From positions 1,178,001-1,242,000 of the forward strand of contig NZ_CP029192.1 of assembly GCF_008642315.1 (NCBI RefSeq): 64,000 nucleotides of DNA. The letters run 5' to 3'. Below, in pieces: positions 26,256-33,715 of this stretch. Source of the DNA: Streptomyces venezuelae (GTDB lineage: Bacteria; Actinomycetota; Actinomycetes; Streptomycetales; Streptomycetaceae). The notes below the pieces were generated by a model. The model worked only from the letters and a program-made list of their open reading frames with translations, was not told the DNA's origin and did no database searches. The translations under genes and the position numbers were made by a program. Every line of letters starts with the position of its first letter. The stretch's first letter is position 1.

Positions 26256-27206
26256 TCACACACGCCTCCGGACGGTCTGTCGTGACACGTTCCGCGCGTC
26301 GAGACCGGACAGTCCGCGCACGGCGACGTACGCCTTCTCGCGCCCGGGGAGCGAGACACGGCCGCGCAGCACCGCTTCCGGCTCCCGCTCGATGCGGTCG
26401 AGGAGGCGGCGGTAGATGCCGGCCATGGCGGCCACGCAGGCGCCGCTGCGCCGGTCCAGCATGGGCAGCAGGCGGTAGCCCTCGGCGAACAGGGCCCTCG
26501 CGCGGCGCACCTCGAAGTGGACGAGGCCCGCGAAGTCGGCTCCGGCGGGCGGCTCGGAGCCCGAGAACCCGGCGGAGCAGCCGAACTTGGCGAGATCGTC
26601 GGCGGGCAGATAGGTCCGTCCGTCCAGGGCGTCCTCGCGAACGTCCCGGAGAATGTTGGTCAGTTGGAGCGCGAGACCGAGCGTGTCGGCGTACTCGGGC
26701 GCGCGCTCGGCGTGGAGCGCCCCCCGTTCGGTGCCGAACACCCCGAGCGAGAGCCGCCCGATGGCCCCGGCGACGCAGCGGCAGTAGACCTTGAGGTCCT
26801 CCCACGTCTCGTACGTCTCACCGCGTACGTCCATGAGGACACCGTCGATGAGTTCGTCGAGGCCTTCCATGGGGATCGGGAAGTGCGCGGCGGCGTGGCC
26901 GAGGGCGACCGCCACGGGGTCGGTGTCGTCCTCCCGCACCTCGCCCGCGCGGATCCGCGCGACCGTCGCACGGGTGTCGTCGAGCCGCTGCGCCTTGACG
27001 TCCGGGGCGAGCTCGCCGTCGCCGATGTCGTCGACGCGCCGGGAGAGTGCGTAGAGCGCGGACATCGCCCGGCGCTTGGGCGTCGGCAGCAGTCTGATGC
27101 CGTACGCGAAGTTGCGCGCCTGTCGGCCGGTGACGGCCTCGCAGTAGCTGTACGCGGCGAGCACCGACGCGGATACGTGCTGATCCGACTCCACGGCCCG
27201 GCTCAC
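26256..27206 (-). CDS. hpnD: Presqualene diphosphate synthase HpnD
   Basis: 316 aa squalene/phytoene synthase family. The two aspartate motifs are RRVDDIGDGE and LTNILRDVRED, with the YCRCVAG signature between them. In HpnC/D/E loci HpnD condenses two farnesyl-PP to presqualene-PP. GTG 27206 overlaps the hpnC stop (GTGA) and is preceded by GAGGAGAGGG. Product assignment depends on the hpnC and hpnE neighbours, since sequence alone does not separate it from phytoene synthase. Confidence 0.93.
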   Translation of the reverse strand: MSRAVESDQHVSASVLAAYSYCEAVTGRQARNFAYGIRLLPTPKRRAMSALYALSRRVDDIGDGELAPDVKAQRLDDTRATVARIRAGEVREDDTDPVAVALGHAAAHFPIPMEGLDELIDGVLMDVRGETYETWEDLKVYCRCVAGAIGRLSLGVFGTERGALHAERAPEYADTLGLALQLTNILRDVREDALDGRTYLPADDLAKFGCSAGFSGSEPPAGADFAGLVHFEVRRARALFAEGYRLLPMLDRRSGACVAAMAGIYRRLLDRIEREPEAVLRGRVSLPGREKAYVAVRGLSGLDARNVSRQTVRRRV

Positions 27207-28099
27207 CCCTCTCCTCGCAGAACTGCACCCGTCTCGCGCAGCAGGCGCGGCTTGGTCGGCTTGGGCGGGCCGGGCAGGACGTCGTACCCGGCGCTGACGA
27301 TCGCCCGGGCGGCCGCCCTCCCTCCTGCCACGAACCCGGCCAGCAGCAGCTTCAGCCTGCCGTGGACGCTACCCACCAGGGGGGTGCCTTCATTCAGCAG
27401 GCCCCCGGCGCGTTCCACTTCGAATGCGACCAGCGCGCGCACCGACGCGCCCGCTGTCGGCAGGGCCAGATCTGACTCACTCACATGGAACCGCTTCATG
27501 TCCTCGACAGGCAGATAGATGCGGCCGCGCCGCAGGTCTTCGGCGACGTCCTGGATGTGCTCGACGATCTGCAGGCCGGTGCAGACGGCGTCCGAGCGGC
27601 GGACGCGCTCCGGGGTCTCCGTCCCCGTGATGGCCAGGACGAGACGGCCGATGGGATTGGCGGAGAGCGCACAGTACGCGACGAGGTCGTCGTACGTCTC
27701 GTAGCGCGTGATGATCTGGTCCTGGCGGTTGGCCTCGATCAGGTCCAGGAAGGGGGCGGCCGTCAGGGTGCCGCGCTCGGCGGCCGGGCGCAGCGCCCGC
27801 ACCAGCGGGTGGCCGGGCTCGGCACCGGCGAAGACCTTGTCCAGGTCGGCGGCGACGGCGTCGAGGAGCGGCCGCGGGTCGTCCGTGTCGGCGTCGAGGC
27901 CGAGCGTGCGGGCGTGGCGGGCGCCGGGGGCCAGGTCGCCGTCGCCGATGTCGTCGATGAGACGGACGACGCCGTAGACGGCCATGAGGTCGTCGCGCCA
28001 GGCACGGGGAAGGAAGAAGGGCGCGACGGGGAAGTTCTCGTCCGCGGCCTTGGCGAGGACGGCGGAAGCATCGCGGAGCTGGAGATCATCCGTAGCCAT
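27203..28099 (-). CDS. hpnC: Hydroxysqualene synthase HpnC
   Basis: 298 aa squalene/phytoene synthase paralogue of the next gene. It carries RLIDDIGDGD as first aspartate motif and HIQDVAEDL as second, the latter diverged from DxxxD as is usual in HpnC. It converts presqualene-PP to hydroxysqualene. ATG 28099 is chosen; GGGAG is 11 nt away. An in-frame GTG at 28108 is an alternative. It is the promoter-proximal gene of the hopanoid operon. Confidence 0.92.
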   Translation of the reverse strand: MATDDLQLRDASAVLAKAADENFPVAPFFLPRAWRDDLMAVYGVVRLIDDIGDGDLAPGARHARTLGLDADTDDPRPLLDAVAADLDKVFAGAEPGHPLVRALRPAAERGTLTAAPFLDLIEANRQDQIITRYETYDDLVAYCALSANPIGRLVLAITGTETPERVRRSDAVCTGLQIVEHIQDVAEDLRRGRIYLPVEDMKRFHVSESDLALPTAGASVRALVAFEVERAGGLLNEGTPLVGSVHGRLKLLLAGFVAGGRAAARAIVSAGYDVLPGPPKPTKPRLLRETGAVLRGEG

Positions 28100-28444
28100 T
28101 GCCGTCACATCTCCCGTTCTACACTGCCGACCCAATACATCCTATTTCGGACACGCCGCTCGGCTCTCTCCGAGGTGGGCCGTCCTCCGAAGCGGGACAC
28201 CGCGCGATATCGCCCCACTTGCCGCGAATCAGCACCTGTACAGCTTACGTTGTACAACCCAACACGCATCGTCGGGGTGTTCGGCGCATCACAACAACAC
28301 ACCGATTGGCGTCAATCTTCCTTCGCCTGCGGTGAGTTGAGGGGACCGAGGGGCCCCTGGGACACCATGTCACGACAGTGCCCCGCCGGGCTCGTCCCGG
28401 CGGGGCACCACTATCGAACGGGTGTTCCCCGTGGCTCGATCGGG
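28100..28444. promoter_or_regulatory. Region upstream of the hopanoid operon
   Basis: 345 bp between hpnC and the stop of the ABC ATPase gene, both leftward. It contains the exporter terminator (28378-28408), a pair of TGTACA palindromes (28235-28240 and 28249-28254, 14 bp apart) that could bind a dimeric regulator, and a small hairpin CTCGG..CCGAG at about 28160. It is AT-richer than its surroundings, as expected for a promoter; I cannot place -10/-35 boxes convincingly. No ORF seen. Confidence 0.45.
28378..28408. terminator. Terminator of the ABC exporter operon
   Basis: Perfect 13-bp stem (28378-28390 with 28396-28408) and 5-nt loop CTCGT, 36 bp beyond the stop of the leftward ATPase gene. 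No U-tract. It separates this operon from the hopanoid operon. Confidence 0.75.
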
Positions 28445-29233
28445 CTACTTGCCCGTGAACTTCTCGTACTCCTTTATGACCTCGTCGGTCGGCCCGTCCA
28501 TGCGCAGCTCGCCGCGTTCCAGCCACAGCACGCGGTCGCACGTGTCGCGGATCGACTTGTTGTTGTGGCTGACCAGGAAGACCGTGCCGGCCGACTTGCG
28601 CAGCTCCCGGATGCGGGCTTCCGACCGCTTCTGGAACTTGCGGTCGCCGGTGGCCAGGGCCTCGTCGATCATCAGGACGTCGTGGTCCTTGGCCGCCGCG
28701 ATGGAGAAGCGGAGGCGGGCCGCCATGCCGGAGGAGTAGGTGCGCATCGGAAGGGTGATGAAGTCGCCCTTCTCGTTGATCCCCGAGAAGTCGACGATCT
28801 CCTGGTAGCGCTCCCGGATCTGCTCGCGGGACATGCCCATCGCGAGCCCGCCGAGAATGACGTTGCGCTCACCCGTCAGGTCGTTCATCAGGGCCGCGTT
28901 GACGCCGAGCAGCGAGGGCTGGCCGTCGGTGTAGACCTTGCCCTTCTCGGCGGGGAGCAGGCCGGCGATGGCACGGAGCAGGGTGGACTTGCCGGAACCG
29001 TTGGAGCCGATGAGGCCGATGGCCTCGCCGCGGTAGGAGGTGAAGCTGACGCCGCGCACGGCGTGCACCTTGCGTACGCCGCGCTCCTCGCCGCGCTTGA
29101 GCATGCGGCTGAGCGCGGAGGTGGCGCTGCCCTTGCCGGTCTTCGCACCGTTGACGCGGTAGACGATGTGCAGCTCGTCGGCGATGACGGTGGGGATGTT
29201 CGACTTGTCGGGGTTCTTGTCTTCGTCAGCCAC
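28445..29233 (-). CDS. ABC exporter ATPase (Wzt/TagH-like)
   Basis: 262 aa ATPase. Walker A is GSNGSGKST, the signature reads YSSGMAARLRFS (the degenerate SSGM form typical of polysaccharide and teichoic-acid exporters), Walker B is VLMIDEALATGD and the H-loop VSHN. Together with the adjacent permease it forms an ABC-2 exporter for a lipid-linked glycopolymer. It lacks a C-terminal substrate-binding extension. GTG 29233 overlaps the permease stop by 8 bp. Last gene of its operon. Confidence 0.9.
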   Translation of the reverse strand: MADEDKNPDKSNIPTVIADELHIVYRVNGAKTGKGSATSALSRMLKRGEERGVRKVHAVRGVSFTSYRGEAIGLIGSNGSGKSTLLRAIAGLLPAEKGKVYTDGQPSLLGVNAALMNDLTGERNVILGGLAMGMSREQIRERYQEIVDFSGINEKGDFITLPMRTYSSGMAARLRFSIAAAKDHDVLMIDEALATGDRKFQKRSEARIRELRKSAGTVFLVSHNNKSIRDTCDRVLWLERGELRMDGPTDEVIKEYEKFTGK

Positions 29234-30170
29234 GGCCGTAACGCTCCTCAGCCTTCCAGAAGTACACGAATCCGACCGCACCGATCACCACGGCCCAGCC
29301 GACCGCGAAGGCCCACACGTGCGGCGGCAGGTACGAGGAGTCGTACTTGTCGATCATGGCGAAGCGGATCAGGTCCATGTAGATGGAGGCCGGATTCCAC
29401 TGGAGCACGTCCCCGACCCAGGCGGGCACGTCCTTCTTGGTCGCGAGCATCGCGGGGATGCTGAACATGACGCCCGAGGCGTACATCCAGGTCCGCATCA
29501 CGAACGGCATGAGCTGTGCCAGGTCGGGCGTCTTGCTGCCCATCCGGGCGAAGATCAGCGCCAGTCCCATGTTGAAGACGAACTGCAGCACCAGCGCGGG
29601 CAGGACGAGCAGCCAGGACAGGGCGGGGAAGATCCCGAAAGCGCACATGATCACGACGAGCACGATCATCGAGAAGAGCAGCTGCTGGAGCTGCTGGAGC
29701 GCGAAGGAGATCGGCAGCGAGGCCCGCGGGAAGTGCAGGGCTCTCACCAGACCGAGGTTCCCGGAGATCGCCCGCACGCCCGCCATGACCGAGCTCTGCG
29801 TGAACGTGAAGACGAAGACACCCGTCACCAGGAACGGCACGTAGATCTCGTGCGGGATGCCCTCACGGGCGCCGAGCAGCAGCCCGAAGATGAAGAAGTA
29901 GACCGCCGCGTTCAGCAGCGGCGTCGCCACCTGCCACAGCTGGCCGAGCTTGGCCTGGCTGTACTGGGCGGTCAGCTTCGCCTGGGAGAAGGCGAGGATG
30001 AAGTGGCGCCGTCCCCAGAGCTGGCGGACGTACTCGAAAAGTCCGGGGCGGGCGCCGCTGACGGTCAGACCGTACTTGGCGGCGAGTTCGGCCCGGGAGA
30101 GCCCGTCATCGGGCGACGGAGTCGACGGCGATGTCACCGCGACCCCGCCGTCATGCGTTGTCTCACTCAC
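29226..30170 (-). CDS. ABC-2 exporter permease (Wzm/TagG-like)
   Basis: 314 aa: cytoplasmic N-terminus of about 55 residues, an amphipathic elbow helix (FILAFSQAKLTAQYSQAKLGQLW) and six predicted membrane spans. The layout is that of Wzm/TagG, which move a lipid-linked polysaccharide or teichoic acid across the membrane. GTG 30170 has only a weak SD. It follows the glycosyltransferase gene after 96 bp and overlaps the ATPase gene, so synthesis and export are genetically linked. Confidence 0.9.
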   Translation of the reverse strand: MSETTHDGGVAVTSPSTPSPDDGLSRAELAAKYGLTVSGARPGLFEYVRQLWGRRHFILAFSQAKLTAQYSQAKLGQLWQVATPLLNAAVYFFIFGLLLGAREGIPHEIYVPFLVTGVFVFTFTQSSVMAGVRAISGNLGLVRALHFPRASLPISFALQQLQQLLFSMIVLVVIMCAFGIFPALSWLLVLPALVLQFVFNMGLALIFARMGSKTPDLAQLMPFVMRTWMYASGVMFSIPAMLATKKDVPAWVGDVLQWNPASIYMDLIRFAMIDKYDSSYLPPHVWAFAVGWAVVIGAVGFVYFWKAEERYGRG

Positions 30171-30266
30171 GAGTGGAAACTTTCGTCTTCGAAAAGCGCA
30201 GCCGGTCGGGCGTAGGCGTGGGCCAGGGACCGGGGTATGGCCCGAATGCTCTCAGACCCGAGCTTG

Positions 30267-31169
30267 TCAGATGACGGGAGGTCGGCCCAGTCGGGTCAGC
30301 CGCCACACCGTACGCCACTTCATGGGCCTGCGAGGCCCGCAGGGCGTGGTCCAGCCCTCCTTGAAGCCGCCGAACCAGGCCTTGAGGGCCGGGCCCGAGG
30401 GGCGTCGGGCGAGGGTGAGGAGCATCCAGACACCGAGGTAGACCGGGACCAGCGGCGCGGGGAGGTTGCGACGGGCCAGCCAGACGCGGTTGCGGGCCAC
30501 CATCCGGTGGTAGACCGCGTGCCGCGAGGGGGCCGTCGTGGGGTGGAAGAGGACCATGTCGGAGCGGTAGTCGATCATCCAGCCCGCGTCGAGCGCGCGC
30601 CAGGCGAGGTCGGTCTCCTCATGGGCGTAGAAGAACTCGCCGGGCAGGCCGCCGACCTCCGCAAGGACCTTCGTGCGGACGGCGTTGGCGCCGCCGAGGA
30701 AGGTCGTCACGCGCGAGGAGCGCATCGGGTCGGAGGCCCGCAGCCGCGGCACGTGGCGACGCTGGGTCTCCCCCGTGTCCGGGTCCGCGATGCGGAAGCT
30801 GATGATGCCGAGCTCCGGGTCGGCGGCGAACGCCTCGCGGCACAGCCGCGCCGTGTCCAGGGTGGCGAGCAGGCCGTCGTCGTCCAGGAAGAGCAGGATG
30901 TCGACGTCGGTGCCGCCCGGCCCGAACGCCTCGATGCCGACGTTGCGGCCGCCGGGGATGCCGAGGTTCTCGGGCAGCTCGACGGTGCGTACGCCTGCGG
31001 GGACCTCGGGCACCGGGGCACCGTTGCCGACCACGACCACCTCGACCGGGTCGCCCTCCTGCTTGGCGACCGAGTCGAGGAGGGCACGCAGCTCCTGCGG
31101 CCGGTTGCCCATCGTGATGATGACGGCGCCGACCTTCAGCTTCTCCGGCGCGGGGCTCAGGGTGCTCAC
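30267..31169 (-). CDS. Family 2 glycosyltransferase
   Basis: 300 aa GT-A fold transferase: an N-terminal VGAVIITMGNRPQELRALLDSV strand-loop, the NLGIPGGRNVGIEAF segment, a DDD metal/nucleotide-sugar motif in ILLFLDDDG, and EETDLAWRALDAGW in the acceptor half. The C-terminus has one hydrophobic stretch (APLVPVYLGVWMLLTLA) and may sit on the membrane. It overlaps the upstream CDP-alcohol transferase by 4 bp (GTGA). Likely adds sugar to the polymer or lipid made by this operon; specificity unknown. Confidence 0.88.
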   Translation of the reverse strand: MSTLSPAPEKLKVGAVIITMGNRPQELRALLDSVAKQEGDPVEVVVVGNGAPVPEVPAGVRTVELPENLGIPGGRNVGIEAFGPGGTDVDILLFLDDDGLLATLDTARLCREAFAADPELGIISFRIADPDTGETQRRHVPRLRASDPMRSSRVTTFLGGANAVRTKVLAEVGGLPGEFFYAHEETDLAWRALDAGWMIDYRSDMVLFHPTTAPSRHAVYHRMVARNRVWLARRNLPAPLVPVYLGVWMLLTLARRPSGPALKAWFGGFKEGWTTPCGPRRPMKWRTVWRLTRLGRPPVI

Positions 31170-31945
31170 TTCAACCTGCTCGATACGAGGATGGACACGA
31201 GGTGGAGCAGGGTCTGCAGCATCGCGATGCCCGCGAGCACCGCCACACCGAGGCGCGAGAAGAACAGGTCGCCGCGCGCCTGGTCGACGAACGCGATGAC
31301 GAGGATCAGCAGGGAGGCCTCGACCCCGAGGATGAGCCGGTGGAACTTCAGCGCGGCGGCGGCCCTGCGGGCCAGCGCCATGCCGGAGGAGCGCGGCTCG
31401 GCCGCCGACTCCTTGACCGGCTCCTTGCCCGTCTGGTGACGGGCGACGCCGACGAGGTCGGTCTCGGCCTTGATCAGGATCGCACCGAGCGCGGCCAGGG
31501 TGCCCAGGAAGGCCCACAGCCAGTCGATGCGTCCCGAGCCCCATATGTCGGCGGCGCGCAGACCGAAGCCGACCAGGACCGCGGCGTCGCACAGGTAGGC
31601 GGCGACCCGGTCCAGGTAGACCCCGGCCATCGAGTACTGCTTCTTCCAGCGGGCGATCTCGCCGTCCACGCAGTCGAGCAGCAGGTAGAGCTGGACCGCG
31701 ACCACGCCGAGGACGGCGCCCGTGATGCCGGGCACCAGCAGGGCCGGGGCGGCGAGGGCGCCGGCGACGGTCATCACGTAGGTCAGCTGGTTGGGCGTGA
31801 CCCGCGTGTTCACCAGGTGCCGGTCGATGCGGAGGGAGACCTCGCGCATGTAGAGCCGGCCGGCCCAGTGTTCGCCGCTGCGCCGGTCCTTCACCCCCGG
31901 GGGGTGAACAACCGGGCGGAGCTCAGCTACCGATGGCTTTTGCAT
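31166..31945 (-). CDS. CDP-alcohol phosphotransferase, variant active site
   Basis: 259 aa integral membrane protein of the CDP-alcohol phosphotransferase family, which transfers a phospho-alcohol from a CDP donor to an acceptor alcohol. The signature is D91-x2-D94-G-x2-A-R-x8-G108-x3-D112, but the fourth aspartate, the presumed base, is Ala116. So either the acceptor is activated differently or the enzyme belongs to a divergent subfamily. About six membrane spans. It overlaps the dehydrogenase gene by 23 bp and the GT2 gene by 4 bp. Confidence 0.85.
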   Translation of the reverse strand: MQKPSVAELRPVVHPPGVKDRRSGEHWAGRLYMREVSLRIDRHLVNTRVTPNQLTYVMTVAGALAAPALLVPGITGAVLGVVAVQLYLLLDCVDGEIARWKKQYSMAGVYLDRVAAYLCDAAVLVGFGLRAADIWGSGRIDWLWAFLGTLAALGAILIKAETDLVGVARHQTGKEPVKESAAEPRSSGMALARRAAAALKFHRLILGVEASLLILVIAFVDQARGDLFFSRLGVAVLAGIAMLQTLLHLVSILVSSRLK

Positions 31946-32990
31946 AGTCGGCGTATGCGTCCCTGATCTGGTCGGTGGACAGGTCGAGGTGTTCGAGGAT
32001 CGTGTAGCGGCCCGGGCGGGTCTGCGGAGCGAACTCCACGACCTTCACGAACTCGTCCACGGTGAATCCGATCTCCTCCGGCAGCACGGGCAGGCCGTGG
32101 CGGCGCAGCACCTGGGCCATGAACGCCGACTCCTCGTGGGCACCCCGCAGGTGCATCGCGAAGGCCGCGCCCAGGCCGCACTGCTCGCCGTGGCTGGCGG
32201 CGCGCTTGGGGAAGAGCAGGTCGAAGGCGTGGTTGATCTCGTGGCAGGCGCCGGACGCCGGGCGGGAGTCGCCCGAGATCGACATGGCGATGCCGGTGAG
32301 GACCAGGCCCTCGGCCAAGACCTGGAGGAAGCCGTCGTCGCCGACGCCGCCGGGGTGGCGGAGCACGGCCTCGCCGGCCTGGCGGGCCATGGCGGCCGCG
32401 AGGCCGTCGATGTCCTCGCCGCGCTCGCGGGCGGCGAGCTCCCAGTCACGGATGGCGGAGATGTTGGACAGCGCGTCACCGATGCCGGAGCGGACGAAAC
32501 GGACGGGCGCCTCACGGATCACATCGAGGTCGATGACGACCGCGATGGGGTTCGGCACACCGTACGAGCCGCGGCCCGCGTCGTTGTCGAGCGTCGCGAC
32601 CGGCGAGCAGAGACCGTCGTGCGACAGGTTCGTCGCGACGGCGACCAGCGGCAGACCCACACGCGCCGCGGCGAACTTGGCACAGTCGATGATCTTGCCG
32701 CCGCCGAGGCCGACGACCGCGTCGTACCGGCCCGACTTGCGGATGTCCTCGCCGAGCTTGATGGCGTCGTCGAGCGTGCCGCCACCGACCTCGAACCACT
32801 CCGCGCCGCCCAGCGAGGGCATCAGCCGCTCACGGAGCACCGCGCCCGAGCCGCCGCTGATGGCGATGGCGAGCTTGCCGGTCGACGAGCAGATCCGCTG
32901 GTCGGCGAGGACACCGGCCAGGTCGTCGAGCGCCCCCGGCCGGATGTCGACGACGACCGGCGAGGGGATGAGCCTCGTCAGTACTGGCAC
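31923..32990 (-). CDS. Iron-containing alcohol dehydrogenase family, sn-glycerol-1-phosphate dehydrogenase-like
   Basis: 355 aa NAD(P)-dependent dehydrogenase of the dehydroquinate synthase-like fold (EgsA/AraM type). It has the glycine-rich VVGLGGGKIIDCAKFAA cofactor loop, AVATNLSHDGLCSPVA, and a metal-binding Asp plus His set in GDALSN, GACHEINHAFD and HGEQCGLG. EgsA/AraM relatives make sn-glycerol-1-phosphate from DHAP, or act on a similar polyol phosphate. GTG 32990 overlaps the nucleotidyltransferase gene by 13 bp with GGGAG upstream. Substrate assignment is inference from family and neighbours. Confidence 0.83.
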   Translation of the reverse strand: MPVLTRLIPSPVVVDIRPGALDDLAGVLADQRICSSTGKLAIAISGGSGAVLRERLMPSLGGAEWFEVGGGTLDDAIKLGEDIRKSGRYDAVVGLGGGKIIDCAKFAAARVGLPLVAVATNLSHDGLCSPVATLDNDAGRGSYGVPNPIAVVIDLDVIREAPVRFVRSGIGDALSNISAIRDWELAARERGEDIDGLAAAMARQAGEAVLRHPGGVGDDGFLQVLAEGLVLTGIAMSISGDSRPASGACHEINHAFDLLFPKRAASHGEQCGLGAAFAMHLRGAHEESAFMAQVLRRHGLPVLPEEIGFTVDEFVKVVEFAPQTRPGRYTILEHLDLSTDQIRDAYADYAKAIGS

Positions 32991-33715
32991 GCGATCTCCC
33001 GGCCCTTGGCGAGGTCGTCGTGGTTGTCGATCTCGACCCACTTGACGTCGCCGATCGGGGCCACGTCGACCTTGAAGCCGCGGTTGACGAGCTCCTGGTA
33101 GCCGTCCTCGTAGTAGAGGTCGGGGTCGCGCTCGAAGGTGGTCTTCAGGGCGTCGGCGAGCTCGTCGGCGGCGGAGCCCTCGATGAGGGTGACGCCGATG
33201 TACTCACCGGTGGCCTCGGAGGGGTCCATCAGCTTGGTGATGCGCTGCACGCCCTTGGCGTCGTCGACGATGACCTTCATCTCCTCGTCGGCGAGCTGCT
33301 TCACCGTGTCGAGGGCGAGGATGATCTTCTGGCCGTTGCCGCGGGCGGCGAGCAGCGTCTTCTCGACGGAGACCGGGTGCACGGTGTCGCCGTTGGCGAG
33401 GATCACGTCGTGCTTGATGGCGTCACGCCCGCACCACAGGGAGTAGGCGTTGTTCCACTCCTCGGCCTTGTCGTTGTCGATGAGCGTCAGCTTGAGGCCG
33501 TACTTCGCCTCCAGAGCCGCCTTGCGGTCGTAGACGGCTTCCTTCTTGTAGCCGACGATGATCGCGACCTCGGTGAGACCGATCTCGGCGAAGTTGCCGA
33601 GCGTCAGGTCGAGGATGGTGGTCTCACCATCGACGGGCACCAGGGCCTTGGGCAGGGTGTCCGTGTAGGGACGCAGACGCCGTCCGGCGCCTGCCGCAAG
33701 GACGAGGCCGATCAT
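32978..33715 (-). CDS. Sugar/polyol-phosphate nucleotidyltransferase
   Basis: 245 aa Rossmann-like NTP transferase with the start motif MIGLVLAAGAGRRLRPYTDTLPKALVPVDG and the metal-binding D in LANGDTV. It resembles CTP:inositol-1-phosphate or phosphocholine cytidylyltransferases more than UDP-sugar enzymes. It probably activates the polyol phosphate made by the adjacent dehydrogenase as a CDP derivative for the two CDP-alcohol phosphotransferases. It overlaps both neighbours (4 and 13 bp). Confidence 0.85.
   Translation of the reverse strand: MIGLVLAAGAGRRLRPYTDTLPKALVPVDGETTILDLTLGNFAEIGLTEVAIIVGYKKEAVYDRKAALEAKYGLKLTLIDNDKAEEWNNAYSLWCGRDAIKHDVILANGDTVHPVSVEKTLLAARGNGQKIILALDTVKQLADEEMKVIVDDAKGVQRITKLMDPSEATGEYIGVTLIEGSAADELADALKTTFERDPDLYYEDGYQELVNRGFKVDVAPIGDVKWVEIDNHDDLAKGREIACQY

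Noticed and set aside
24722..27206. Carotenoid (phytoene) pathway for the two synthases and the FAD enzyme
   Set aside because: Adjacent shc, hpnG, hpnH and hpnO and the paired synthases fit the HpnC/D/E squalene route; no lycopene cyclase or carotenoid gene is nearby.
27485..29464. 659-codon rightward frame across hpnC and the ABC ATPase gene
   Set aside because: Crosses two leftward genes, a terminator and an intergenic region; composition typical of a shadow.
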